Shown piece after piece: positions 43,409 to 51,990 of a stretch of 64,000 nt of DNA. How positions within the stretch are numbered: the first letter of the stretch is position 1; each line of letters starts with the position of its first letter. The notes under the pieces were generated by a model that was not told the origin of the DNA, searched no databases, and saw only the letters and a list, made by a program, of their open reading frames with translations. The translations under genes were made by a program, and so were the position numbers. Origin of the DNA: Caballeronia zhejiangensis (GTDB lineage Bacteria > Pseudomonadota > Gammaproteobacteria > Burkholderiales > Burkholderiaceae); assembly GCF_000698575.1 (NCBI RefSeq), contig NZ_JFHD01000003.1:62001-126000 (forward strand), written 5' to 3'.

Positions 43409-44395
43409 ATGAAATGGCTTGAAGACTCGATCATGATGAAGCGTGGCGTCGGCGCCGATCGCGAGCCGGTGGAACACCATCTGACCGAGGAAATGCAGAA
43501 GACGTATCACTACACGATCGGCCCGTACTCGCAGCCGGTCTTGCATGTGAAGCCCGGCGATCGCGTCGTCGTGGAAACGCGCGACGCGTTCGAAGGCAAG
43601 ATCAGGGAGGAGACGGACAAGCCGTCGCAAGTGCTGCAGGTGCCGTTCCTCAATCCGCAGAACGGGCCGATCATGATCGAGGGCGCGGAGAAGGGCGATG
43701 TGGTCGCCGTCTACATCGAAAAGATGGCGCCGCGCGGCGACGATCCGCACGGCTTCTGCTGCATGATCCCGAACTTCGGCGGATTGACGGGCACGGACTA
43801 CACCGCGCTCCTGAACGAGCCGCTGCCCGAAGTGGTGCGCAAGATCAAGATCGACGAAGAAAACGTGTACTGGAGCAAACGCAACACGCTGCCGTACAAG
43901 CCGCATATCGGCACGCTGAGTCTTTCACCCGAAATCGATTCGATCAATTCGCTCACCCCCGACAATCACGGCGGCAACATGGACGTGCCCGACATGGGGC
44001 CGGGCAGCATCACGTACTTGCCGGTGCGCTCGCCGGGCGGACGGCTGTTCATCGGCGATGCACACGCCTGTCAGGGCGACGGCGAAGTCTGCGGCACGGC
44101 CGTCGAATATCAGAGCACGACGACCGTGCGCGTCGATCTCATCAAGAAGTGGCAGATCGACTGGCCGCGCCTCGAAAACGAAGATGCGCTGATGAGCATC
44201 GGCAGCGCGCGGCCGCTGGAAGACGCGACGCGCATCGCGTACCGTGAACTCGTGCTGTGGATGGCCGCGGAATACGGCTTCGACAAGTGGGACGCGTACA
44301 TGATGCTGAGTCAGGTCGGCAAGGTTCGACTGGGCAATTTTGTCGATCCAAAATATACGGTTGGCGCAATGGTCGCCAAGCACTACCTCAAATAA
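43409..44395 (+). CDS. acetamidase/formamidase family amidase
   Basis: A 328-residue cytoplasmic hydrolase of the FmdA_AmdA family that releases ammonia from formamide or acetamide. Family motifs are DNHGGNMDVPDMGPGS and FIGDAHACQGDGEVCGTA, which hold the metal and catalytic residues. It is shorter than the roughly 400-residue Methylophilus FmdA and closer to the acetamidase branch. Its place between the importer and the AmiC/AmiR pair shows that the imported ligand is a short amide rather than urea, since no urease genes are present. Confidence 0.87.
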   Translation: MKWLEDSIMMKRGVGADREPVEHHLTEEMQKTYHYTIGPYSQPVLHVKPGDRVVVETRDAFEGKIREETDKPSQVLQVPFLNPQNGPIMIEGAEKGDVVAVYIEKMAPRGDDPHGFCCMIPNFGGLTGTDYTALLNEPLPEVVRKIKIDEENVYWSKRNTLPYKPHIGTLSLSPEIDSINSLTPDNHGGNMDVPDMGPGSITYLPVRSPGGRLFIGDAHACQGDGEVCGTAVEYQSTTTVRVDLIKKWQIDWPRLENEDALMSIGSARPLEDATRIAYRELVLWMAAEYGFDKWDAYMMLSQVGKVRLGNFVDPKYTVGAMVAKHYLK

Positions 44396-44476
44396 CGCGT
44401 CAGTCAGACGAATCCAGAGCAGTTGGTATCACGCGCGGGGCCGCCGTTCCGCGCGCATTCGAGAGCGTGTCACGAA

Positions 44477-45631
44477 ATGGCTTTGTCCGATCCCATCCGA
44501 GTGGGCCTGTTGTGCTCGACGAGCGGCTCGACCGCGTTGCTCGAGCAGTCTCAATGGCGTGGTGCGCGCCTCGCCGTCGAAGAGATCAATGCGCGCGGCG
44601 GCATAGGCGGGCGCGAGCTCGTCGCCGTCCACTACGATCCCGCGTCCGATCCGGCTGCGTTCCGCGAGCTTGCGGAGCGTCTGATCGTGAAGGACGGCGT
44701 CAATACGATTTTCGGCGGATACACATCGACGAGCCGCAAGGCGATGCTGCCCGTCGTCGAAAAGCACAACCGTCTGCTGATTTACGCGCAGATGTACGAG
44801 GGCTTCGAGTATTCGGACAACATCATCTACAGCGGCGCGTCGCCCAATCAGAACGGCGTGCAACTCGCGGACTTCATGACGGAGACGTTCGGCGCGCGCG
44901 TGTATTTCGTCGGTTCGAGCTATGTCTATCCGTACGAATGCAACCGCACCATGCAGGAGCTGCTGCTTCAGCATCCGGAAGGCGCGATCCTCGGCGAACG
45001 CTATCTTTCGCTCGACGCCACGCGCGAGCAGTTCGAACAGGTCGTCGCGGACATCCGGCGCAAGTCGCCGGACTGGATCTTCAGCACGGTCATCGGCGCG
45101 ACCGTGCCGTATCTCTACGATGCCTACGCGCACGCGGACTTCGATCCGTCGCGCATGCCGATCGGCAGCCTGAACACATCGGAGACGGAAATCCACGCGA
45201 TGCAGCGTGGCATCGCGGCGGGGCACATCACGGCGGCGCCGTATTTTCAGAGCATCGACACGGAAGAGAATCATCGCGCGGTGGCGCATCATCAGTCGCG
45301 CTACGGCTCCGATACCCCGACCGACATGAACTGGGAGGCCGCGTACTATCAGATGCACATGTTCGCCGAAGCCTACGCGCGCTCGGGCTCCGACGAGATC
45401 GGGGCGATCATGCCGCATCTGCTCGGCTCGGAATACGCTGCGCCGCAAGGCCGCGTGCGCATCGATCCGGTCAATCATCACATGGCGCTCTATCCGCGCA
45501 TCGGCCGCGCGAATGCCGACGGCCAGTTCACGATCCTGCGCGAGTCCAAGTTCGCCGTCGGCCCCGATCCGTACATGACGCGTCAGACGCTCGGGGACTG
45601 GGTCACGAAGCTGAGCACGCGAGAGTACTGA
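44477..45631 (+). CDS. amiC: AmiC-like amide-sensing binding protein
   Basis: A 384-residue protein, nearly the same length as Pseudomonas AmiC, with the same Peripla_BP fold as the importer's binding protein but without a signal peptide. It therefore stays in the cytoplasm as a sensor. Early motifs RVGLLCSTSGSTALLEQSQW and GYTSTSRKAMLPVVEK match AmiC. In Pseudomonas AmiC holds AmiR inactive until an amide binds. The amiR-like gene follows one base after its stop, as in that system. Confidence 0.85.
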   Translation: MALSDPIRVGLLCSTSGSTALLEQSQWRGARLAVEEINARGGIGGRELVAVHYDPASDPAAFRELAERLIVKDGVNTIFGGYTSTSRKAMLPVVEKHNRLLIYAQMYEGFEYSDNIIYSGASPNQNGVQLADFMTETFGARVYFVGSSYVYPYECNRTMQELLLQHPEGAILGERYLSLDATREQFEQVVADIRRKSPDWIFSTVIGATVPYLYDAYAHADFDPSRMPIGSLNTSETEIHAMQRGIAAGHITAAPYFQSIDTEENHRAVAHHQSRYGSDTPTDMNWEAAYYQMHMFAEAYARSGSDEIGAIMPHLLGSEYAAPQGRVRIDPVNHHMALYPRIGRANADGQFTILRESKFAVGPDPYMTRQTLGDWVTKLSTREY

Positions 45632-45632
45632 C

Positions 45633-46283
45633 GTGAGCGCGCGAACAGACAGAGGCCAGCGAAGCCTGACGGGTTCGATTCTCGAGCGCAATGCGCGCGT
45701 CGTCGTGTTTCATCCCGATGACGATGACGGACTGACGCTCACGAATCATCTGAGGCGCATGGGCTTTCAGGTGGAGCGATGCTGGCCGCCCACGGACACG
45801 CTGCCCGAGAAGACCGATCTGGTGTTTCGCGCGTTGCTGCCCGAAGAGCGTGCGCCGAAGGGCGAGTGGAGCGGTCCGGATGCGCCGCCCGTCATCTGCG
45901 TGGTGGCGTATGAGAACCCGACGTTCATCGATCAGGCCATCAAGCTGGGATCGGACGGCATCGTCACGACGCCCATTCGCGCCTCCGGTCTCTTGTCCAC
46001 CGTGGTGATGGCGCTCTATCACGCGAGGCGCGCGCGTCAGCATACGCAACGCATCGCGAGGCTCGAACAGAAGCTGCTCGACAGCCGGCATCTGCAGGAA
46101 GCCAAGAACATTTTGATGATCATGCATCGCGTGAGCGAGCGCGAAGCGTACGACATGCTGCGCGCGCAGGCGATGGAAAAGCGCGTGACCATCGACGATA
46201 TCTGCCACTCCGTCATTCAGGCGGGCGAAGTCCTGCAGATCGCGCGCGGACTTTCAACGGAGGACGGGCGCGACCGGGAGTGA
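45633..46283 (+). CDS. amiR: AmiR-like ANTAR antitermination regulator
   Basis: A 216-residue regulator with an N-terminal receiver-like domain that lacks the usual phosphoacceptor context (VVVFHPDDDDGLTL) and a C-terminal ANTAR domain (about residues 143-205) with the three-helix pattern RIARLEQKLLDSRHLQEAKN...RVSEREAYDMLR...KRVTIDDICHSVI. ANTAR domains bind paired hexaloop RNA hairpins and prevent termination. The GTG start lies one base after the amiC stop. The likely RNA target is the leader at 38587-38672 of this same operon. Confidence 0.87.
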   Translation: MSARTDRGQRSLTGSILERNARVVVFHPDDDDGLTLTNHLRRMGFQVERCWPPTDTLPEKTDLVFRALLPEERAPKGEWSGPDAPPVICVVAYENPTFIDQAIKLGSDGIVTTPIRASGLLSTVVMALYHARRARQHTQRIARLEQKLLDSRHLQEAKNILMIMHRVSEREAYDMLRAQAMEKRVTIDDICHSVIQAGEVLQIARGLSTEDGRDRE

Positions 46284-46329
46284 GCGCGTCGTGCCGCCAT
46301 TTTCATCGACGTACAAAGGAGCGACGAAC

Positions 46330-47094
46330 ATGGACCTGCAACTGAAGGGCTTGAAGGCGATCGTCACCGGCGGAACCAAGGGCATCGGTCTCGCGATTGC
46401 GCGGACGCTGGCTGCCGAGGGCGCCGACGTGGCCATTTGCGCACGCGACGCGGCCAGCGTCGCGGCGACTGCGAGCGCGCTGTCCGAACTGAGCGGCGCT
46501 CGGGCATCGGGCGCGGCCGTCGATGTGTCGGATGGCGCGGCGCTCAAGGCCTGGGTCGAGCGCGTGGGTGCCGAGTGGGGCGGGCTCGATATCCTCGTGG
46601 CCAACGTGAGCGCGCTTGCTATCGGCAACGACATCGAATCGTGGCGCAAGGAGTTCGAGACCGATCTGCTCGGCACGGTCAATCTCGTCGATGCCGCCAT
46701 GCCGTATCTCACCGCGAGCAAGGCTGCTTCGATCGTCGCGATTTCGAGCGTATCGGGACGCGAGATCGACTTCGCTGCGGGACCTTATGGCGTCTTCAAG
46801 GCCGCGCTCGTGCATTACATGCAGGGGCTCGCGAATCAACTCGCATCGAAGGGAATTCGCGCGAACACGGTTTCGCCGGGCAACGTGTACTTCGAAGGCG
46901 GCGTGTGGGACTGGATCGAGCACAACGATCCGGCGCTGTTCGAACGCGCGCTGGCGCTCAATCCGACCGGCCGCATGGGCAAGCCGCAGGAGATCGCGAA
47001 TGCGGTGGCGTTCGTTGCGAGTCCGGCGGCGAGCTTCGTGAGCGGCGCGAACATCGTCGTCGATGGTGCGCTCACGCGCGGCGTTCAACTCTGA
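46330..47094 (+). CDS. short-chain dehydrogenase/reductase
   Basis: A 254-residue classical SDR that uses NAD(P)H. The cofactor motif is TGGTKGIGLAIA. The catalytic serine lies in AISSVSG and the pair YGVFK holds Tyr and Lys, one position off the usual YxxxK spacing only in context, not in distance. AAAGGAG precedes the ATG. It follows amiR by 46 bases on the same strand and is followed 29 bases later by an amidase, so it may extend the amide operon. Its substrate is not evident. Confidence 0.85.
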   Translation: MDLQLKGLKAIVTGGTKGIGLAIARTLAAEGADVAICARDAASVAATASALSELSGARASGAAVDVSDGAALKAWVERVGAEWGGLDILVANVSALAIGNDIESWRKEFETDLLGTVNLVDAAMPYLTASKAASIVAISSVSGREIDFAAGPYGVFKAALVHYMQGLANQLASKGIRANTVSPGNVYFEGGVWDWIEHNDPALFERALALNPTGRMGKPQEIANAVAFVASPAASFVSGANIVVDGALTRGVQL

Positions 47095-47123
47095 CAAACC
47101 GGGCAACTCAACGGGGGCATCGA

Positions 47124-48665
47124 ATGGAAACACGCAGTGCGATCGACATCGATCTCGTCAACCTCACGGTCGAGAGCGTGCAGGACGGATTCAAGCGCGG
47201 CAAGTTCACGGCCGAGCAACTGGCGCGGGCCTGCTTCGACTGGATCGAGCGCCATAACGGCACCTATAACGCGCTGATCTTTCTGAATCCGGCGGCGCTC
47301 GACGATGCCCGCAGCATCGACGAACGGCGCGCGGCCGGTGAATTATTGGGGCCGCTCGCGGGCGTGCCGGTCGTCATCAAGGACCCGATGGACATGGTCG
47401 GCTTCCCGACCACCGCGGGATGGTCGAAGCTGTACAGCAAGACGGGCGGCGTCGATCTGATGCCCGAGCGCGATGCGCCGGTCGTCGCGCGCATGCGTCG
47501 TGCGGGCGCGATTCTGCTCGGCAAGACGAACGTGCCGATCCTGAGCCACACCGGCTCGCACGCCAACGATAGCTGGGCGGGCCCCACGATCAATGTCCCA
47601 ATGCGCGACCGCGTGCCGGGCGGCAGCAGCGCGGGCACGGCGTCGGCGGTGGCATCGGGCATGGCGGTGCTCGGGCTCGCCGAGGAAACCGGCGGATCGA
47701 TCCAGAATCCCGCATCGGCGCAGGATCTCGTGGGCATCAAACCGACCATCGGTCTGGTGCCGAATGCGGGCGTGGTGCCGTTGTCGGGCAACCGCGATGT
47801 CGTCGGGCCGATCGCGCGCAACGTGAGAGACGCCGCGCTGTGTCTCGACGTGCTCGCCGGCTACACGAGCGAAGACCCGAAGACGCTCGCGAGCGTGGGC
47901 CGGCAACCGGAAGGCGGCTATGCGGCCGCGCTGGACGGCAACGCGCTGCGGGGCAAACGCATCGGGCTCTACGGTCCCGGGTGGCGCAATCAGCCGCTTT
48001 CCGACGAAGCCGCCGCGTTGTACGAGCGTGCGAAGGGCGAACTGGTATCGCTCGGCGCGACGCTGATCGACGATCCGTTTCAAGGCTCGGGCTTCGCCGA
48101 TCTGCGCAAGACGACTGCGCCGCTGGCCAATTTCGATGCGCGCGGTCTCGAATCCATTCCCTACGATGTCGAGAAGTATCTCGAACGGCTCGGCAAGGGC
48201 GCGGCGCTGAAGACCTTCGCGGAGTTCGCGCAGGCCACGCAGGACGAAGACGCATTCGGTCCGGACGGCGTGTTGAACTTCATGCATAACCTGGCGGATT
48301 TCAAGGCCGCGCTGGCGAATCCGTCGCTGCCGCCGGAGATGCCCGAATTCGTCGCACTGAAGGCGCGTTATCTGCGTATCTTCGACAAGGTGTTCGACGA
48401 GCAACGGCTCGACGCGCTCGTCTTCCCGCAGATGCGTTGCGAGCTTCCGCCGCTACACGGCAAGGACACCATTCAGGAAACGACCGTGGGCGAGATCAAT
48501 ATCGCGGGTCTGCCGGGCGTCGCGGTGCCGGCGGGTTATTACGCGTCGGGCTCGCCGTTCGGCCTCATCTTCGTGGGCCGCCAGTGGGACGAAGGCGCCT
48601 TGCTCGCGTTGGCCTATGCGTATGAGCAAGGCGCGGGCAAGCGGAAGGCGCCTGTGCTCGCCTGA
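47124..48665 (+). CDS. amidase signature family hydrolase
   Basis: A 513-residue amidase with the Ser-cisSer-Lys triad visible. The lysine is in VVIKDPMDM, the cis-serine is in the GGSSAGTASAVASG region and the nucleophilic serine is in EETGGSIQNP. Family members hydrolyse a broad range of amides, and this one resembles bacterial amidases of unknown substrate. It has only a weak ribosome binding site (GGGGG). It is last in the collinear run from the amide transporter and may hydrolyse larger imported amides. Confidence 0.85.
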   Translation: METRSAIDIDLVNLTVESVQDGFKRGKFTAEQLARACFDWIERHNGTYNALIFLNPAALDDARSIDERRAAGELLGPLAGVPVVIKDPMDMVGFPTTAGWSKLYSKTGGVDLMPERDAPVVARMRRAGAILLGKTNVPILSHTGSHANDSWAGPTINVPMRDRVPGGSSAGTASAVASGMAVLGLAEETGGSIQNPASAQDLVGIKPTIGLVPNAGVVPLSGNRDVVGPIARNVRDAALCLDVLAGYTSEDPKTLASVGRQPEGGYAAALDGNALRGKRIGLYGPGWRNQPLSDEAAALYERAKGELVSLGATLIDDPFQGSGFADLRKTTAPLANFDARGLESIPYDVEKYLERLGKGAALKTFAEFAQATQDEDAFGPDGVLNFMHNLADFKAALANPSLPPEMPEFVALKARYLRIFDKVFDEQRLDALVFPQMRCELPPLHGKDTIQETTVGEINIAGLPGVAVPAGYYASGSPFGLIFVGRQWDEGALLALAYAYEQGAGKRKAPVLA

Positions 48666-48728
48666 CGCGGGTTGCACGCGCGTGCGTCGAATGGCTCGCC
48701 TTTGCGGGCGGGCCGCACGAATCCCGCG

Positions 48729-49646
48729 CTAGCCGCCATCGCCGCTGCTGCGATTGACGACAAGAAGTATTCCCGCGCCGGAAATCACCGTGCCGAGAGC
48801 CATCAGCCACGATAGCGGCTCGCGAAACATCGCCCATGCCCAGATCAGCGTGACGGGCGGGCTGAGGAACAGAACGCTCGTCACGCGAGCAGACGATGTC
48901 CGCCGCAGACACGCCCAGTAAAGACCGCATCCGCCGAGCGTCGCGAAGATGACGCTCCACGCGACGCTCGCCGCGAAACCGGCGGACAGCATCGGTGCAA
49001 TGCGGCCTTGAGATGCTTGCAACGCGAGAAAGATCGGGCACGACACCAAGCTCTGCAGCCAGAGCATGCCGAGCGGAGTCAGGGTGCCGCAGTGCGAAGA
49101 ACGTTGCTGCCAGACGGTGCCCGCCGCGAGCGATAGCATCCCCGCGACCGGCAGTCCATAGGCCCATGCGGGCGCGCTGCCGAGAGAAAGGGCATCGCGA
49201 CAGACGATCAGCGTCCCGGCAAGACCGAGCCCTAATCCGGCCCACACGACAGCCGGGCTGCGCTGGCGAAAGAGACACGTGGTAATCAGCACCACGCCGA
49301 CAGGCAACAAGTCCGCGATGAGGGCCGCCAGACCGGCGGGCACGCCAAGCTGCACGCCACCCGCGACGCCCGCAAGATAGCCGGCCATCGCCAATGCGCC
49401 GATGCATGATTGCCGGATCAGAACAGACTTGGGCGCATGCCGCATCTCCCGCGCCACAAACGGAAACAAGCCGATGGACAGCGCGATGAACCGCCACAAC
49501 GTCACCAGATAGACCGGCGCATAGTCCGCCGAGAACCGCATTCCGATGAAGCCCGAACTCCAGGTGAGCACCATTGCCGCTTCGAGAAAAGGCAGCGGCA
49601 TGGGGCTCCGTCCCGGCACGGGCTGGTCTGTGTATGTTCTCGCCAT
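48729..49646 (-). CDS. EamA-family DMT exporter
   Basis: A 305-residue membrane protein with about ten helices in two EamA repeats. The N-terminal segment AAMVLTWSSGFIGMRFSADY is the typical first helix of RhtA/YdcZ-like exporters. An internal ATG at 49601 (MPLPFLEAAM) may be the true start. It diverges from a LysR gene across an 89-bp gap, the usual layout for a regulator and its exporter. The substrate may be an amino acid or metabolite, but this is not shown by the sequence. Confidence 0.82.
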   Translation of the reverse strand: MARTYTDQPVPGRSPMPLPFLEAAMVLTWSSGFIGMRFSADYAPVYLVTLWRFIALSIGLFPFVAREMRHAPKSVLIRQSCIGALAMAGYLAGVAGGVQLGVPAGLAALIADLLPVGVVLITTCLFRQRSPAVVWAGLGLGLAGTLIVCRDALSLGSAPAWAYGLPVAGMLSLAAGTVWQQRSSHCGTLTPLGMLWLQSLVSCPIFLALQASQGRIAPMLSAGFAASVAWSVIFATLGGCGLYWACLRRTSSARVTSVLFLSPPVTLIWAWAMFREPLSWLMALGTVISGAGILLVVNRSSGDGG

Positions 49647-49735
49647 GCATCCACACTAGCGCGCCGCCGTGGATTCGAAAATCAAAATATACTGATCCGG
49701 TCGTTCAACAACGCTAAACCACCCGGGATCACACG

Positions 49736-50587
49736 ATGAGCACAGTGCTAGACATCGAACTGCTGCGGACCTTTCACGCGATAGCGCGGCTGGGGCGCTT
49801 CCGGGCGGCGGCCGAGCACGTCAACCGAAGTCCGGCGGCGGTGAGCCTTCACATTCAGCGTCTGGAAGCCGCTGCGGGCGGCAGATTGCTGGAGCGGGAC
49901 AATCAGTCGGTCACGCTGACCGTGTTGGGCAAACGGTTGCTGGCGAGCACGGGCGAGTTGCTGGCGGCTCACGACCGGATAATCGACGAGATCAAGGGCA
50001 AACGGCTGGCGGGCCGCGTCGTGCTCGGCATCCCCGACGAATACGCTGCTCACGTGATTCATGACATCCTGCCGGACTTCGCGACGAGTTGGCCCGACGT
50101 GGTGCTCGAAGTGAAGACCGCGCCGAGCTTCAAGCTGCGGGATCAGATCGCGCGCGGCAAGCTCGACTTGGCGATCTTCGTTCAGCCCGCGCACCGAAGC
50201 AGATCGGCGAACGTACTGACGCTGACGACGCCCGTCTGGGTCGGCAGTCCGACGTTCGCGCTCGACGAGTCACGTCCGGTTCCATTGGCGCTGTACGCCG
50301 AGCCGTGTCCCTATCGTTTGGCGATGACAGACGCACTGGAAGCCGCGGGGCGCAAGTGGCGAGTCGTGCTCGACAGCGCATCGACGCAAGTCATCAAGGC
50401 GTGCGTCGAATCAGGGCTCGCGGTGACGCTGCTCGACCGGGCAAGAGTCACCGCGGACATGCGCGTGATCGACGGTCTTGCGCATGTAGCCGATCACGAG
50501 GTGGTGTTGATGCGCGGTGACACCGGACGCGCAACCGAGGCCATCGATCTGCTCGCAACGGCGCTGCGGCAGCAGTTCCGGCTTTAG
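49736..50587 (+). CDS. LysR-family transcriptional regulator (ArgP/IciA-like)
   Basis: A 283-residue LysR protein. The DNA-binding helix-turn-helix contains RFRAAAEHVNRSPAAVSLHIQRLEAA. The effector domain follows from GRVVLGIPDEYAAHV. It faces the EamA exporter gene and probably controls it, as other LysR proteins do for adjacent exporters. The start has no strong ribosome binding site. The intergenic gap holds the AT-rich stretch where both promoters must lie. Confidence 0.84.
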   Translation: MSTVLDIELLRTFHAIARLGRFRAAAEHVNRSPAAVSLHIQRLEAAAGGRLLERDNQSVTLTVLGKRLLASTGELLAAHDRIIDEIKGKRLAGRVVLGIPDEYAAHVIHDILPDFATSWPDVVLEVKTAPSFKLRDQIARGKLDLAIFVQPAHRSRSANVLTLTTPVWVGSPTFALDESRPVPLALYAEPCPYRLAMTDALEAAGRKWRVVLDSASTQVIKACVESGLAVTLLDRARVTADMRVIDGLAHVADHEVVLMRGDTGRATEAIDLLATALRQQFRL

Positions 50588-50608
50588 CGCCGCGCGCGAT
50601 TCGAGCAT

Positions 50609-51889
50609 TCAAGCGCCGGCTCTTTGGAGAAACTTCGCCCGCATCGGCTTCAGCACGAACATCGCGAGCACGGCCGTCACGATGTCGAGCGTGATCCCGA
50701 CGCTGAACACCGGCACCCAGCTTCCCGCGTGCTGATGCAAGAGCGCCGCGAGCGGACCGCCGAAGATCGAACCGATGCCCTGCGAGATATACAGCCAGCC
50801 ATAGTTTTCGGTGGCGTGGCGCGTGCCGAAGGTATCCGTCAAGGTGGACGGGAAGAGCGAGAAGATTTCGCCCCAACCGAAGAAGACGACGCCCGAGAGC
50901 AGCACGAACAAGACGGCGTTGTCACGCGTCAGGAGCCACAGCGCCATCGCCACGCCTTCGAGCGCGAAGGCGAAGAACATCGTGTTTTCACGGCCGAATT
51001 TGTCGGAGACCCAGCCGAACAGCGGGCGCGTGAGTCCGTTGGTGAAGCGGTCGATGGTCAGCGCGAGCGGCAGCGCGGCCATGCCGAACACGACGACCTT
51101 CGTGATGCCGAAGTCCGCCGCGAAGGTCGCCATCTGCGATGTGACCATGAGGCCCGAGGTGGACATCATCGTCATCATGGCGAACATGAGCCAGAAGAGC
51201 GGCGACTTCATCATTTGCGAAGGACGCAGATTCGGCACGTTCGATACCGCCACCGCCGATGCCTTCGCCGGCGCTTCGTCACGCGGCACGCGCAAGCCTT
51301 GCGATGCGACGAAGCCCACGACCGCGAACGCGATGCCGTAGATCGACAGCGTCGCATCGAGACCGCGCGCCGCCAGCGATGCCGAGATCGGGAACGTCGT
51401 CACGATTGCGCCCATGCCGTAGCCCGCGGCCACCGCGCCCGCCGCGAAGCCGCGCCGGTCGGGGAACCAGCGCACCATCAGCCCGACCACGCCGACATAC
51501 ACGATGCCCGTGCCGAGCCCGCCCACGAGACCGTAGGTGAGATACAGCATCGATGTGCTCGCGGCCATCGACGAGAGCACCCAACTCAGGCCCGACATGA
51601 CGGTGCCGAGCGAAATCAGCAGGCGCGGACCGAAGCGGTCGATCAGCTTGCCCTGAAACGGCGAGAAGAACGTCTGCAGGATGATGAGCAGCGAGAACGT
51701 GACCTGCAACTCGGGCAGCGGCACGCCGAGCTTCGCCGACAGCGGTTTGGTCAGCAGCGTCCACACGTATTGCGGGCTGGAAATCGACATCATGCAGAGC
51801 AGGCCGAGACCGAGTTGCAGCCAGCGGTTGTGAGCGGCGATCGCGGGCGCGGCCGCATCGTCGTGCAGTGTCTGGATGCGTGTGCTCAT
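50609..51889 (-). CDS. OFA-family MFS transporter
   Basis: A 426-residue MFS transporter of the oxalate/formate antiporter group. Helix 1 is followed by SSPQYVWTLLTKPLSAKLGV, and the loop motif FQGKLIDRFGPRLL is the family signature. The ATG at 51889 follows GGGGAACG. It lies 101 bases behind the gamma-glutamyltransferase gene on the same strand and is likely co-transcribed. It would import a carboxylate or small acid. Confidence 0.85.
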   Translation of the reverse strand: MSTRIQTLHDDAAAPAIAAHNRWLQLGLGLLCMMSISSPQYVWTLLTKPLSAKLGVPLPELQVTFSLLIILQTFFSPFQGKLIDRFGPRLLISLGTVMSGLSWVLSSMAASTSMLYLTYGLVGGLGTGIVYVGVVGLMVRWFPDRRGFAAGAVAAGYGMGAIVTTFPISASLAARGLDATLSIYGIAFAVVGFVASQGLRVPRDEAPAKASAVAVSNVPNLRPSQMMKSPLFWLMFAMMTMMSTSGLMVTSQMATFAADFGITKVVVFGMAALPLALTIDRFTNGLTRPLFGWVSDKFGRENTMFFAFALEGVAMALWLLTRDNAVLFVLLSGVVFFGWGEIFSLFPSTLTDTFGTRHATENYGWLYISQGIGSIFGGPLAALLHQHAGSWVPVFSVGITLDIVTAVLAMFVLKPMRAKFLQRAGA

Positions 51890-51990
51890 AGGCGTTCCCC
51901 GGTTGATGTGCGGATAAAAAAGGATGAGTCGTGCCCTCCGGTTCGACGAGCGCGGAACCGGATCACTTCGAAGCAAGAGCGTGTTGAGCG

